In this document: positions 36,598 to 47,965 of the stretch, one piece after another
Numbering within the stretch: the stretch's first letter is position 1
How the letters are laid out: each line of letters opens with the position of its first letter
NCBI RefSeq assembly: GCF_050003625.1
Contig: NC_134397.1
Location: 277,816,070-277,880,069, forward strand
DNA length: 64,000 bases
Direction: 5' to 3'
From: Haematobia irritans
Lineage: Eukaryota; Arthropoda; Insecta; Diptera; Muscidae
Made by a program: the position numbers and the translations under genes
The notes under the pieces: generated by a model
Database searches by the model: none
What the model saw: the letters and a program-made list of their open reading frames with translations, nothing else
Told to the model about the DNA's origin: nothing

Positions 36598-36755
36598 GAC
36601 TTATCAGTCCATTGTGATGCCATAAGTGGATAACTTCTTTCTTATCAATGAATGATGGCCTGATTCTATGTTTAGCTCAATGGCAAGAAACCTTCTTTTT
36701 GAAGCCGAGTCCGAGCGGCATTTCAATTTGCAATGAAACCACTTAGAGCATCTAT
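36598..36755 (-). mobile_element. SINE 3' half, minus strand, diverged
   Basis: Matches inverted SINE body ('tcagtccattgtgatgcc', 'agccgagtccgagcggc'). Head absent. Confidence 0.7.
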
Positions 36756-36954
36756 ATAACGACATCATGTCATAACACTAAATCTTTGTTTCGATTTACT
36801 TTGTTGAAATTTTGTTTTTGTAAAAACAACTAACTAAAATTTTAACTTACCAAAATTATGAAATAAAGACACTATTACTGCTACTAGTCTCATGAGAATA
36901 TTAACGATTTAGTACTAGCTTTTGGACGAGATGAATCTTATAAGTTGCACAACA

Positions 36955-38280
36955 AGTATATACAGCACTAAGTTTGGCTGGGCCGAATCTTAAATAACCA
37001 CCAGCATGAACCAAATATTAGGGTTTCCTTTGAAATTTCAGGAGGGCCTGAGGACTTGAGGACACTTCCCGAAGATAAATTTAAAGATTTCACCTATAAG
37101 GACTATATCAGATTCTGGATTTATAAGAACCATTATTGTTTGAGTTTTAGAGGAATCATTAACATCTCTTGTAAGTGTGCAAGAAAATTATAAAATAACG
37201 TCGTGATTTGAAATCTTAAATCTGTAGAAGTAAAATCTGGAAATTTTACATTGAGTTTCAAGCAATTTTCATGATCAGTGCGCCTTCTACACTATATGGA
37301 GGTATTACCAAATGGAGGTATTACCAAATGGACCGATAAAAACTTAATCCGATACACGTTTTTTTGAGCCTAAAATACCAGAATATTTACAATTTCTGGC
37401 AAATCAGATAAAAACTACGGTTTCTAGAAACCCTAGGAGTTAAATCGGGAGATCGTTCTTATGGGGGCTATACTAAAATATGGACCGATACTCACCGTTT
37501 TCGGCACACCTCTTTATGACCCGAAAATACCTCTAGATTTCCAATTTCAGGCAAATAGGATAGAAACTTCGGATTCTAGAAGCCCAAGAAGTAAAATCCG
37601 GAAATCGGTCTATATGGGGGCTATGCCAAAATATGGACCGATACTCACCATTTTCGGCACACCTCTTTATGGTCCTAAAATACCTCTAGATTTCCAATTT
37701 CAGACAAATTGGATAAAAACTACGATTTCTATAAGCCCAAGACCCAAAATCGGGAGGTCGTTTTATATGGGGACCATACCAAAACATGAACCGATACTCA
37801 CAATTTTTGCACACGTATTTGTGGTCCTACAATACCTCTAGATTTCCAATTTCAGGTAAATTGAATAAAAACTGCGGTCGGTCTATATGGGGCCTATACC
37901 AAAACATGGACCGATACTCACCATTTTTAGCACTCCTCTTTATGGTCATAAAATACCTGTAGATTTCAAATTTCAGGCAAATTGGATAAAAACTACGATT
38001 TCTATAAGCCCAAGACCGCAAATCGGGAGGTCGGTTTATATGGGGACTATATCAAAACCTGGTTTGTGCAAAATTTCAGCACGATTCCTCCATTATTGAA
38101 GACTGTAACGTGATTACAACAGACAGACAGACATCGTTATATCGTCTTAGAATTTCTCCCTGATCAAGAATATATATACTTTATATAGTCGGAAATCGAT
38201 ATTTCGATATGTTACAAACGGAATGACAAACTTATTATACCCCCGTCACCATTCTATGGTGGTGGGTATCAAAAAAAGAG
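36955..38280 (-). mobile_element. DINE-like element with 153-bp array, minus strand
   Basis: The array has ATGGGG at 37461, 37614, 37767, 37887 and 38040: spacing 153, 153, 120 (a 33-bp loss) and 153. The head on the minus strand is seen as 'gacagacagacatcg', 'cctgatcaagaatata' and 'ccattctatggtggtggg' near 38110-38270. Confidence 0.8.
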
Positions 38281-39884
38281 CTCGTATTTCAAAACGTTCT
38301 GAATGCGTTTAATCTCAAAGTGTCAAGTTTTTTAAAAGATCTGTTAGTTGGCAGATTGTCCAATCCCGCCAAATAAATGACATCCCTTGTACAATCATGG
38401 TTCTTCTCAGCACGCAATAATTTCCAATTGAAAATGTATATCTCTCAATTCACTAAATAAATAATTTAGCAACAAGTGTGCGATTTGTAATGTGTAGCCC
38501 CTACATTGGAACCATAAAATTGTTATCGAGACCACAGTACAGCACAATAAATATGCATTAGTAGCTAGGAGAATATCTTTTGCTCTTTACAAATGCATTT
38601 ACACGCATACAATGGCTGGTGTGGTTGTGTATTGAATTGGATGTGACTGTGACTGTGAGTGTTTGAGTTTAAGTTTACGTGTTCAATTGAGTGTATTTGA
38701 CACATTAATTATGTTGCGTTAATATAATAAATTGTTGATTAATTCAAGAGGTTACTTACCAAACATTCCACAATAGCCCTGAATAGGTTGGAATACATTC
38801 AAACCTTGGCCTTGTTACCACTTCAGTCTGCACTTAATGTCACCACTCACACTCACACGAATGTCAACAAAACAAATTCGAGAACGGAAACGGAAATTCG
38901 AAACACTTGAGTTAAAGTGCCACTGGCCGGATATAAATTTCGAGACGATAAAGTGTCACAAACGGTAAAAGTATTTCGGTATGCATTATGTGAGTATGTG
39001 AATGGGCGGTGATCCACACGGCCATAAGCCAACATTCATATATATGTGTGTGTGGGTATTTATGTACCAAACTACATACTGTAATAATATCATACTACCT
39101 TAACATAAATGTTTATCCGTTGAGTATGAAATTTTTGTGTGTTTAAGTATTTATGATCACACACAAATGCACTCGTAAATGTCTGCATTAAGAATAATTT
39201 TTATGGGAAATCTCTTCTACATTGAAGATTTGTTTTTCTCGTGTGGCGGATTGGCTTGTTTTGGGTAATGGCATGGGTAGTATAACACCGAAGGTGCATG
39301 GTTTTATTGCTCGAATGTTTACCTATGACCTACAAATCCCAAATTGCGACAAATTTATTGCCGTGAGAGACGATAAATGATACAAAATGTTATAATAAAT
39401 AAATAATTAAATTCAGGCCCAATATTCCACTATCCTTTTATACTTATCATAAATTTCATCTCAGGCAAATGGTTTTAAGTTAGCAGCCTGCTATAAAGTT
39501 TAATAATTCAAAATATTTAAATACGAAAGTAAATTCAATTGGATCGAACTATGAACTTTTTTTCACCAAATTATCTGAGAAAATGCTTGCCCGGTTCCAT
39601 AGATTTTGTTTTTCTTTTGGTTTTGATTCCGAGCCAAAGAAGCGAATAACTCCACTAAAGATGAATTCAAAATGCTAATCTCTTTTAAATTTGATTTTAC
39701 ATACTTGATGGTGTTAGAGCACAGTATTTAAGAAAGGCCACCACAAAGCCCTGATTTCAATCTTATTGAGATTTATGGTCTCTGATTAAAAGGCGCTTGA
39801 GATTACACCAAAGAGCACCAAAAAATCGCAATAAGACCTAGAGCCAACTTCAGCACAATTAGTCGGATATTCCAAAAGAAAGTA
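38281..39884. other. Single-copy island with a short DINE-related piece
   Basis: 38281-38365 resembles part of 33330-33405. Beyond that, GT/CA-rich patches (38640-38700, 39035-39060) but no exon recognised. Confidence 0.4.
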
Positions 39885-40235
39885 GAAGTATATACGGCCG
39901 TAAGTTCGGCCAGGCCGAATCTTATGTACCCTCCACCATGTATTGCGTAGAAACTTCTGCGAAAGACTGTCATCCACAATCGAATTACTTGCGTTGTGGT
40001 AATACTTACCGATGGCAAGGTATCTTAACACTTCTTAACATCGTTTTCTAAATTGTGAGTTAGTCCATACGTGGTATATATTAGACAAACAAGTTATGTA
40101 TAGGTAAGTCTACAAATAATTACGAATCGATACGCACTTTTGCGCGGTACGTGGAGAGCCAGAATTGAAATATGGGGGTCGCTTGTATGAGGGCTACAAT
40201 TATGAACTTGGTATGGACCAATTTATGTGTGATTG

Positions 40236-41208
40236 CACGGATGAAAAAGACTGTTTTTCATATGTTTGGCTTAAACATTATATGTTTGGAACACAAATTT
40301 TTAAACACAATATTTTTGAGTGCAAGCATATAATGTTCATAAACTAGCATAACATGTTTGGGACATATATGTTAATATGTTAGAACATATTATGTTTGGG
40401 ACATAAAATGTTTGTAAATATAATATTGGATGCAAACATATATTAATTTAGAAATAGCCTATAAACATATATGTGTTTAGTAGCTTGGAGCGCTATTTAA
40501 CAGGGAGCGATATTGAATTAAGTTGGTGGATGTTGCTTGTTATTACAAAATTAACATTTTATTTTTCCTTGGGCAATTGATCAGCTACTTCTTTGATCCT
40601 TACAAACTGTGTGGTCCGCTGTTCGAATCCCCGTCCGGCAAAAGGTAAAATTAAAATAAAAAAAATCATAAAATTTAATAATTTCTTCTACAATGTTTGT
40701 ATTACAGAAAAAGGTGCTAAGAACTAAAAAATCTCGTGGAAGTGAGAAAGATGTCGGGGAATATACAATTGGGCAGAAACAAAATTTTGAGCATTCAGGT
40801 CGAAAACCTATGTTGTTAGCACCTATATTACCTGTTTATTTTCATAATTCATTATGATTGTAAATATATAAATAAATAAATAAAATTTTGAGCACAATAT
40901 TGTTTGGGAGAATTTTTTTTAAGCATATAATATTTTTGGGTGCAAAATGCTTCCAAACATATTATATGGTCACATAATAACATATTGTTTTTTGGAAGAC
41001 AACATTATTGAATTTGGATGCAAAAATACAAAATGTTTGGAACTTAGACTACCCAAACATATATTGTTTAGACCAATATGCTTTCAAACATATTATATAT
41101 TGGTAGAGATCAAACATATAAATGTTTGGGCAATACCCAAAAATGTATATGCTTGAAGCAAAATATGTTTGGGAGTATATGTTACAGAAGCGATTTTTTG
41201 TGAGGGTG
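40236..41208. mobile_element. TIR element (MITE family A), third copy
   Basis: Ends CACGGATGAAAAAGACTG and GAGGGTG, TG on both sides. Removing it rejoins 'tgtgtgattg' and 'ggatcgattta' of the DINE. Only the 3' half of the plus-strand tRNA-like segment remains (about 40598-40645). Confidence 0.8.
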
Positions 41209-42273
41209 TGGGATCGATTTATCTGAGGGCTATATATAACTGACTCGGATGAAATTTGCTCCTCCAAGAGGCTCCAAAACCAAATCTCGGGATCGATTCA
41301 TATGGGGGCTATATATAATTATGGACTGATATGGACCACTTTTGGCATGGTTGTTAAATATCATATACTACCACAACGTACCAACTTTCAACCAGATCGG
41401 ATGAATTTTGCTTCTCCAAAAGGCACCAGAGGTCAAATTTGGGGATCGGTTTATATGGGGCTATATATAATTATGGATTGACATGAACGAATTCCTGCAT
41501 GATTGTTGGATACCATATATTAACACCACGTACCAAATTTCAACTGAATTAGATGAATTTTGCTCTTCCAAGGGGCTCCGGAGATCAAATCTAAGGATCG
41601 GATTTTATGGGGGCTATATATAATTATGGACCGATTTCGACCAATTTTTGCGTGGGTGTTTGAGGCCATATATTAACACCACGTACCAAATTTCAACTGA
41701 ATCAGATGAATTTTGGTCTTCCAAGAGGTTCTGGAGGTCAAATCTTGGGATCGGTTTATATGGAGGCTATATATAATTATGGACCGATGTGGACCAATTT
41801 TTGCATATTTATTAGAGACCATATACTGACACCATGTACCAAATTTCAGGCTGATCGGATGACATTTACTTCTCTTAAAGGCTCCGCAAGCCAAATCGGG
41901 GGATCGGTTTATATGGGGGCTATATATAATTATGGACCGATGTGGACCAATTTTTGCAGGGTTGTTAGAGATCATATACTAACACCATGTACCAAATTTC
42001 AGCCGGATCGGATGAAATTTGCTTCTCTTAGAGGGTCTGCAAGCCAAATTTGGGGGTCCGTTTATATGGGGGCTATACGTAAAAGTGGACCGTTATGGCC
42101 CATTTGCAATACCATCCGACCTATATCAATAACAACAACTTGTGCCAAGTTTCAAGTCGATAGCTTGTTTCGTTTGGAAGTTAGCGTGATTTCACCAGAC
42201 GGACGGACGGACATGCTCAGATCGACTCAGAATTTCACCACGACCCAGAATATATATACTTTATGGGGTTTAT

Positions 42274-42613
42274 GGGGAGCCACCGTGGTGCAGTGGTTAG
42301 CATGCCCGCCTTGCATACACAAGGTCGTGGGTTCGATTCCTGCTTCGACCAAACACCAACAAGTTTTTCACCGGTGGATTATCCCCCCTCAGTAATGCTG
42401 GTGACATTTCAAACCTTCTCTAAGTGGTTTCACTGCAAGGTGGAACGCCGTTCGGACTCGGACTATAAAAAGGAGGTCCCTTGTCATTGAGCTTAACATG
42501 GAATCGGGCAGCACTCAGGGATAAGAGAGAAGTTCACCAATGTGGTATCACAATGGACTGAATAGTCTAAGTGAGCCTGATACATCGGGCTGCCACCTAA
42601 CCTAACCTAACCT
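42274..42613 (+). mobile_element. tRNA-derived SINE, nearly complete
   Basis: Head GGAGCCACCGTGGTGCAGTG, B box GGGTTCGATTCCTGC, tail of CCTAA repeats. It splits the DINE phrase 'actttatggggtcttag'; GGGGT occurs at both edges as a possible short target duplication. Confidence 0.88.
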
Positions 42614-42987
42614 GGGGTCTTAGAGCAATATTTCGATGTGTTACAAACGAAATGATAAAGTTAATATACCCCCATCCTATGGTGGAGGGTATAAAAACTT
42701 AGTAGAAGTATGTCAAGAAGTGTTAAAATCATAATTAGAAACAAAAGACTATGGGCTAAATACTAAGACATTTGACATAAAATGCAAAACTGCATTCAGA
42801 CTTACTTTTTTAATAAATGCATTAGTATATGTATATAACTTATCTCAATGTATAGTTTTGTTTATCAGGAAATAAAGTATAAATGAAATAAATTTTGTAG
42901 CAATTGGACTCAATAGATGGTTTTTATATTAAGCAAATACGGCATACTTCTATGTGGTCAACAAGCAATCGGTTTTGCTCCCCACTG

Positions 42988-43206
42988 TATGTGTTTTCTT
43001 TTCTTGTTAAAAATTCGCACTTTTTTGCATTTTGCCCTGAAAATTACCTTTTTAGGTTCTTTTCTAAAAACACAGACAAAAGTGCGAAAAGGCTTCGAAT
43101 TCTGTTGTGAAAAAAGAGAGTGGTGCGATTGCCCTCAGAAGCAGATATGCTGTTTGCTCCTTTTAATTCTTTTCTGCCCGCTGAAATGATAGCATGGTTT
43201 AGGTTA
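42988..43206. repeat. Fragment of the unclassified dispersed repeat (left third)
   Basis: Aligns with 56817-57070 ('gtgttttcttttcttgt', 'aaaagtgcgaaaaggcttcg', 'cgctgaaatgatagca'). It stops at about 43206. Confidence 0.65.
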
Positions 43207-43748
43207 CTAGCAACATTTTAAAAATGCGCAATGAAGGCAAAGCACTTTGTTCAGAATACAAAACACAAATAGACTCGACTCAATAAGACTCAATTATAAA
43301 TTATGTCATGTTCCAAGTAAAAAGAGCCTTTAAAATAAAGTCATGAATGACACCTCCTATTTGTAAATACGTTTTAGCTTTATAGTCAAGATGGGTCATC
43401 AAATTTTTGGAACGATTTCAACAGTATTGAAGATGAGGGCCATCCATATGTGTCCTCGTATTGACGTTTGAATTTTACCTATGTGCATATGGTCCCCATT
43501 TACTTACCGATCTCATCTCAATTTGCCTCTTCGCATTACTAATCGAAACCTGCAAAAGCGTATCCAGCAAAATATTATGTACATCGGATGAAATATAAAT
43601 ATAGTTCCCTTGCGAACAGAGCTGTCCAAAAAAATTTACAGCTATATAAAAATATTAAAACAAACGCAAAAGTTTAAGACCCATGATACCATAGCATTAG
43701 CCACTTTATACTTGCAATTTACTTTCAGGTGATCATATTCCTTCTCAG
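43207..43748. other. Unassigned AT-rich stretch
   Basis: A MITE end of the 10.1-kb foldback family ('aggtgatcatattccttct') lies at about 43726-43746, directly before the next MITE. No gene. Confidence 0.4.
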
Positions 43749-44231
43749 CCCGAACGAAAAAGACTGTTTTTCATATGTTTGGGTGTAAAAATTAAATGTT
43801 TGCAACTCAAATTTTTTAACACAATATTTTTAAGTGCAAGCATATAATGTTAATAACTAGCATAACATGTTTGGGACATATATATTAATATATTAGAACA
43901 TGTTATGTTTAGGACATAAAATGTTTGTAACTATAATATGCTTAGGTGCAAATATATATTAATTTGGAAAAAGCCTATAAACATATATGTGTTTAGAAAG
44001 TGAGACCTAGAGAGTATGCTACAAGTAAAATAATGGAAGTAATCAGTTGGCGCCTTAAAAATATATCCACATAAAGAAAATTTCATTAAAATTTTTTACT
44101 ACCCTAAGGTGAAACATAATATGTTTGAACAATGCAAACAATATTTGGTTTGCACCAATTCTGAAAATATATATGCTTGAAGCAAAATGTGTTTGGGGTA
44201 TATGTTACAGAGGCGATTTTGTTTGAGGGTG
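43749..44231. mobile_element. TIR element (MITE family A), fourth, short copy
   Basis: Starts 'gaacgaaaaagactgtttttcatatg' in form (left end degenerate) and ends GAGGGTG. Lacks both tRNA-like segments and most of the middle. Confidence 0.65.
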
Positions 44232-44390
44232 TGGGTGCACGTGTAACAATGGACTTATTGAGAGGAGAGCACGTCTGTATAAAGCTCATGTTTATACAGA
44301 CGTGCCTCATTAACGCATTGGAAGAACGGTTGCCACTCAAGCCAAAAATAATCAAACAAAAAAATCTTATTTTGCAAACTTGTATTTCTA

Positions 44391-44613
44391 CACTGAAAAA
44401 AATGTTGGCCTAATATGGAAGATTATGCAACTTAAATTTTAGGACTCGAAATTTACGCAATGCTAAGGACAAAATTCTTTAAAAAATTTCTTGCTTCAAA
44501 AAATTTTTCATTAAATTTAGGACACAAATTTTTAAATTTTGCGTCCCTCTGTTGAAGTTGTGGATCTTTGAAGTATGGCAAATGTTCCTTAAAATAAAGA
44601 AAAACTACTGTTT
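44391..44613. mobile_element. Left part of the 15.5-kb MITE family
   Basis: CACTGAAAAAAATG after TA; shared 'attaaatttaggacaca' and 'ttccttaaaataaagaaa' with 15517-16087. Cut off by the DD37E fragment. Confidence 0.5.
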
Positions 44614-44614
44614 T

Positions 44615-44886
44615 GGCCGGATTTGGCATCTTGCCATTACGGTAAAAAGGCCATGTAGTGGTACGCCGCCAACAACGTATCGGTGGTTCCCAAGGACAAG
44701 TACCCTCCCAACACGCCAGAGCTCCGCCCAATTGAGAAATACTGGGCTATTGTCAAGCGGAACCTAAAGAAGACCAAAAAAACTGCTAAGGACGAGCAGC
44801 AGTTCAAGGCAAACTGGATATTTTTCCTGAAACGATTTCACCGATTTACACGCGTTTTCCCTTGATTAAATTTTGACCGTATCACC
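44615..44886 (+). mobile_element. DD37E mariner fragment, 3' end
   Basis: Carries the LFWPDLASCHYGKK and ELRPIEKYWAIVKRN parts of the transposase (one TAG within), then an internal deletion, then the TIR ending in GACCGTATCACCCTTTA. The KYWA region here has residues missing from the 16-19-kb copy, so the two deletions are independent. Confidence 0.85.
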
Positions 44887-44887
44887 C

Positions 44888-45150
44888 TTTAGAAATAAAA
44901 TTTTGGAAAAAGTTTCTACAATAATTTTTGGAGAAACTTTTCTGTAGAAATAAAATTTTGATAATATATTCTATAGAAATAAAATTTTGAAAAAATTTTT
45001 TATAGAAATAATATTTTGAAAAAAAAAATCTATAGTAATACAATTTTGACAAAATTTTCTATAGAAATAAAATGTTTACAAAATTTTCTACAGGAATAAA
45101 GTTTTAACAAAAATTTCTATAGAAATATTTGTTTGGTAGATTTGTGGTAA
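44888..45150. repeat. 29-bp minisatellite, about 8 degenerate units
   Basis: Unit begins TATAGAAATAAAATTTTGAC and continues 'aaaattttc'. The same unit occurs at about 11815-11935 and, inverted, at 29480-29640, each time inside or beside a DINE-like element. Confidence 0.75.
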
Positions 45151-45189
45151 TTTATGGTAATCTTCAAATTTTGTTAGATTTTTTTTTTG

Positions 45190-47440
45190 CACGAGTGGTA
45201 ACTGTTGCTACCACACATTGTTAAAGATCAAGCCTTGCCGGCTTCTAATTTCCTCCTCTAGAGCCACCAAAATGTAAAAAATATTACAAATTGTGTTGAG
45301 TGAAAATGTCCCTACATTGTGGCCCTACGTCCCTACAAGACGCTATATATTAGAAAAACCTTACATATAGGGAATTTCCCCTACTTCTAGCAACACTGGC
45401 TGTAGTTGATATTGCACCTACGGGGTTAGTATGCCACTAATATTGAGCCCATTATTAAAAAAGAGAAAATCGCTCAATTAGTGTTGGTAATAAATCCAAA
45501 TTTGTAAAAATCGAGCAATATTCTCATGTTAGAGCTACAAGTACGCATAAATACGATCGGCTAGTACATCAAAATTTGAAATTTGAGTAACATTGGTTAA
45601 TAAATAAAAGTATTATGGCCAAATTTGGGAAAATCGAGCGATGCATATTTATGGAAGCTATATGTAAATCTGAATTTGCATAATATTTTGCGGGTTTGAT
45701 TAATACCACAAAAGGTTACCTTGTGCACAATTTGAGTAAGATCAGTTAAGAAATAATGCCTCTATGGTCAAACATAAGTCTTTAGGGGCAAATTTTTCAA
45801 AATCGGGCGATACATATATCTGAACCGATACATATATCTGAACATATATCTGAACATCTGAACCGATTTCGATGAAATTTTGCACATAGTATTAGTACTA
45901 TAGAAGACTGAATCTAGCCATAAGGTCAAATTTGGGAAAATCGGGCTATACATATATGGGAGCTATATCTAAATCTGAACCGATTTCGATGAAATTTTGC
46001 ACATACAGCTAATGCCATAAGCGTAGGAAGGCCTCTGGGGAGGGGGCTTAGACCCCCCCAGAAAAATTTTAGCCCCCCAGGATTTGAAAACCTATTTACG
46101 ATTTTACATTTTTATAAAAATTAAACAAGTATATACTCGTACAACGCACAAAGCTCCACTATAGACTTTCATGCACAATCGAATTACTTGGGTTGTGGTA
46201 GAAGTCTGATATTTATGAAATAAAGCTGTGGTTGAACTTATGATTTAGTTGAATAAAAAATAGTAATTGATATTAAAACTATTCTTTCATAAATTAATAT
46301 CTTAATAATGCTGCAAAAAAGCGTCGCCAAAAAAGAAGTGAAAATGTTCTTTTTGGGTCTGGAAGTGGTACAAAATTGGCGGAGAAGCGATGAATGTAAT
46401 ATGAACTTGTCATTTGTCATTGACGGAGTAAACTTACATTTTAGGACGTGTCCTTTGGACTCACCCCAAAGGACACGTCCTGGGACAATTTAGCAGGAGC
46501 AACCCATAAACAGGTCCTCAGGAACCAGTCTCGGACAAACTCTTAGAAATCTCTTTCAATTTGGGCTCCTATTTAAACCCGAAATGAAAAAAAATGTTTT
46601 TGAAATATGTCGAACAAAAGGTTATTCTGATAATTTTATTTCACTAAATGTGAAAATTGCAACTAACTGGAGCACAGGTACCAGTTCTGTGATAGGTCCG
46701 TCAGTGGCAATTTGCACCAATTTCCCGTAGGGTACTTTTAGTTGCTTTATTATAAATTGATTCTCGAGTTATTTTGATGTCTATTTTTTATTCAATTTTA
46801 TGAAATAAAACATTAGTTGAACCTATAAGTTCAGTCTATAAAGTTTTAGCTAGGGGGGCTATAGCCTCCCCTAGGAAAATTGTCTAGCTACGCTAATGGC
46901 TAGTGCTATAGAAAATTACATTTGGCCAGCTTTGAGTACTATCGGTTGATAAATAAGGATTTTATAGCCAAATTTTGAAAAATCGGGCGGTACATATATA
47001 TATGGGAGCTATAGCTAAATCTGAACCGATTTCGATGAAATTTTGCACATACAGTTAGTGCTATAGAAGATTACATTTAGCCAACTTTGAGTAAGATCGG
47101 TTGATAAATAAGGGCTTTGTGGCCAAATTTGGGAAAATCGGGCGATACATATATATGGGAGCTATATGTAAATTTGATCCGATTTCTTCTAAATTCAATA
47201 GCGATCGTCCTTGTGCTCAAAAAACTCCCTGTACCAAATTTGATAAAAATCGGTTAATAATTGCGACCGGAATCCTGTGAGCAAGAAATACATGGACATA
47301 CGGACGGATACCAAGCGCTAGATCGACTCAGGAGGTGATTCTGAGTCGATCGGTATATATTTCAATATTTCTGATATGCACATTTTTTGGCAGATCAAAC
47401 TTATATATTAACAAACTTAAATATTATATATTTAGGGTAT
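45190..47440 (-). mobile_element. DINE-like element, minus strand, interrupted
   Basis: Inverted relative to the 28.5-30.1-kb copy: 'agccttgccggcttctaatt' at 45233, array markers at 45651, 45956, 47002 and 47155 (305 and 153 apart), GTCC tract as 'ggacatacggacgga' at 47294, head near 47435. A TIR insertion occupies 46013-46901. Confidence 0.8.
46013..46901. mobile_element. TIR insertion with C-run/G-run subtermini
   Basis: Ends TGCCATAAGCGTAGG and, inverted, TAGCCATTAGCGTAGC; subterminal 'ggggagggggc' near the left and 'ctcccc' near the right. Flanks rejoin DINE sequence. Short frames inside (46308-46493) are not recognised. Class unknown. Confidence 0.55.
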
Positions 47441-47965
47441 AAAAACTATGTATTCAATATCACTTTTCGGACATGGATGATTGAATGCTGATTGATTTTT
47501 TATGAAATCTCACACAGAGTGTCAACTAATAGGCAAAATATTCACATTTTTGAAGTCCACGGAAATAAGAACAAATCATTTAAATCATTTTCAATTTTTA
47601 TTTGAACTTTATAATGAAAATTGGTTCTTTATTGTTTGCTTTTTTTTTTTTTTGAATTCGTTTGCGAGTTATTTAATTTTTATTTTTTATTAATAATTTT
47701 TCTTTGTCATTTATTTAATATAATATACATCTTTTGATAAGAATTTCATTTTGAAAAAATTCGTCAACTAAATAACAACTTCAATATCATTTATTTAAAA
47801 ATATTGCTAAATACAATTGTTGTTGGCTTTTCCGGCCGTCACAATATCAAATACGATAATCTTATCACTCTTTTTAAACAAGAGAGATCACTAAAAAAAT
47901 GCCGATATGACTATGGGGCATTGGGGCATTGGGGGTGTGTGAAAACTCTCATAACGGTCATCCGT

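Larger units (their letters stand above)
39885..42700 (-). mobile_element. DINE-1-like element, minus strand, with MITE and SINE inside
   Basis: Plus strand begins with the inverted 3' end containing TTCGGCCAGGCCGAA (39906-39920). Array with ATGGGG-type markers at 41302, 41455, 41607, 41760, 41913 and 42066 (153, 152, 153, 153, 153). Head near 42690 with inverted ACCCTCCACCATAGG. Interrupted at 40236-41208 and 42274-42613. Confidence 0.85.
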
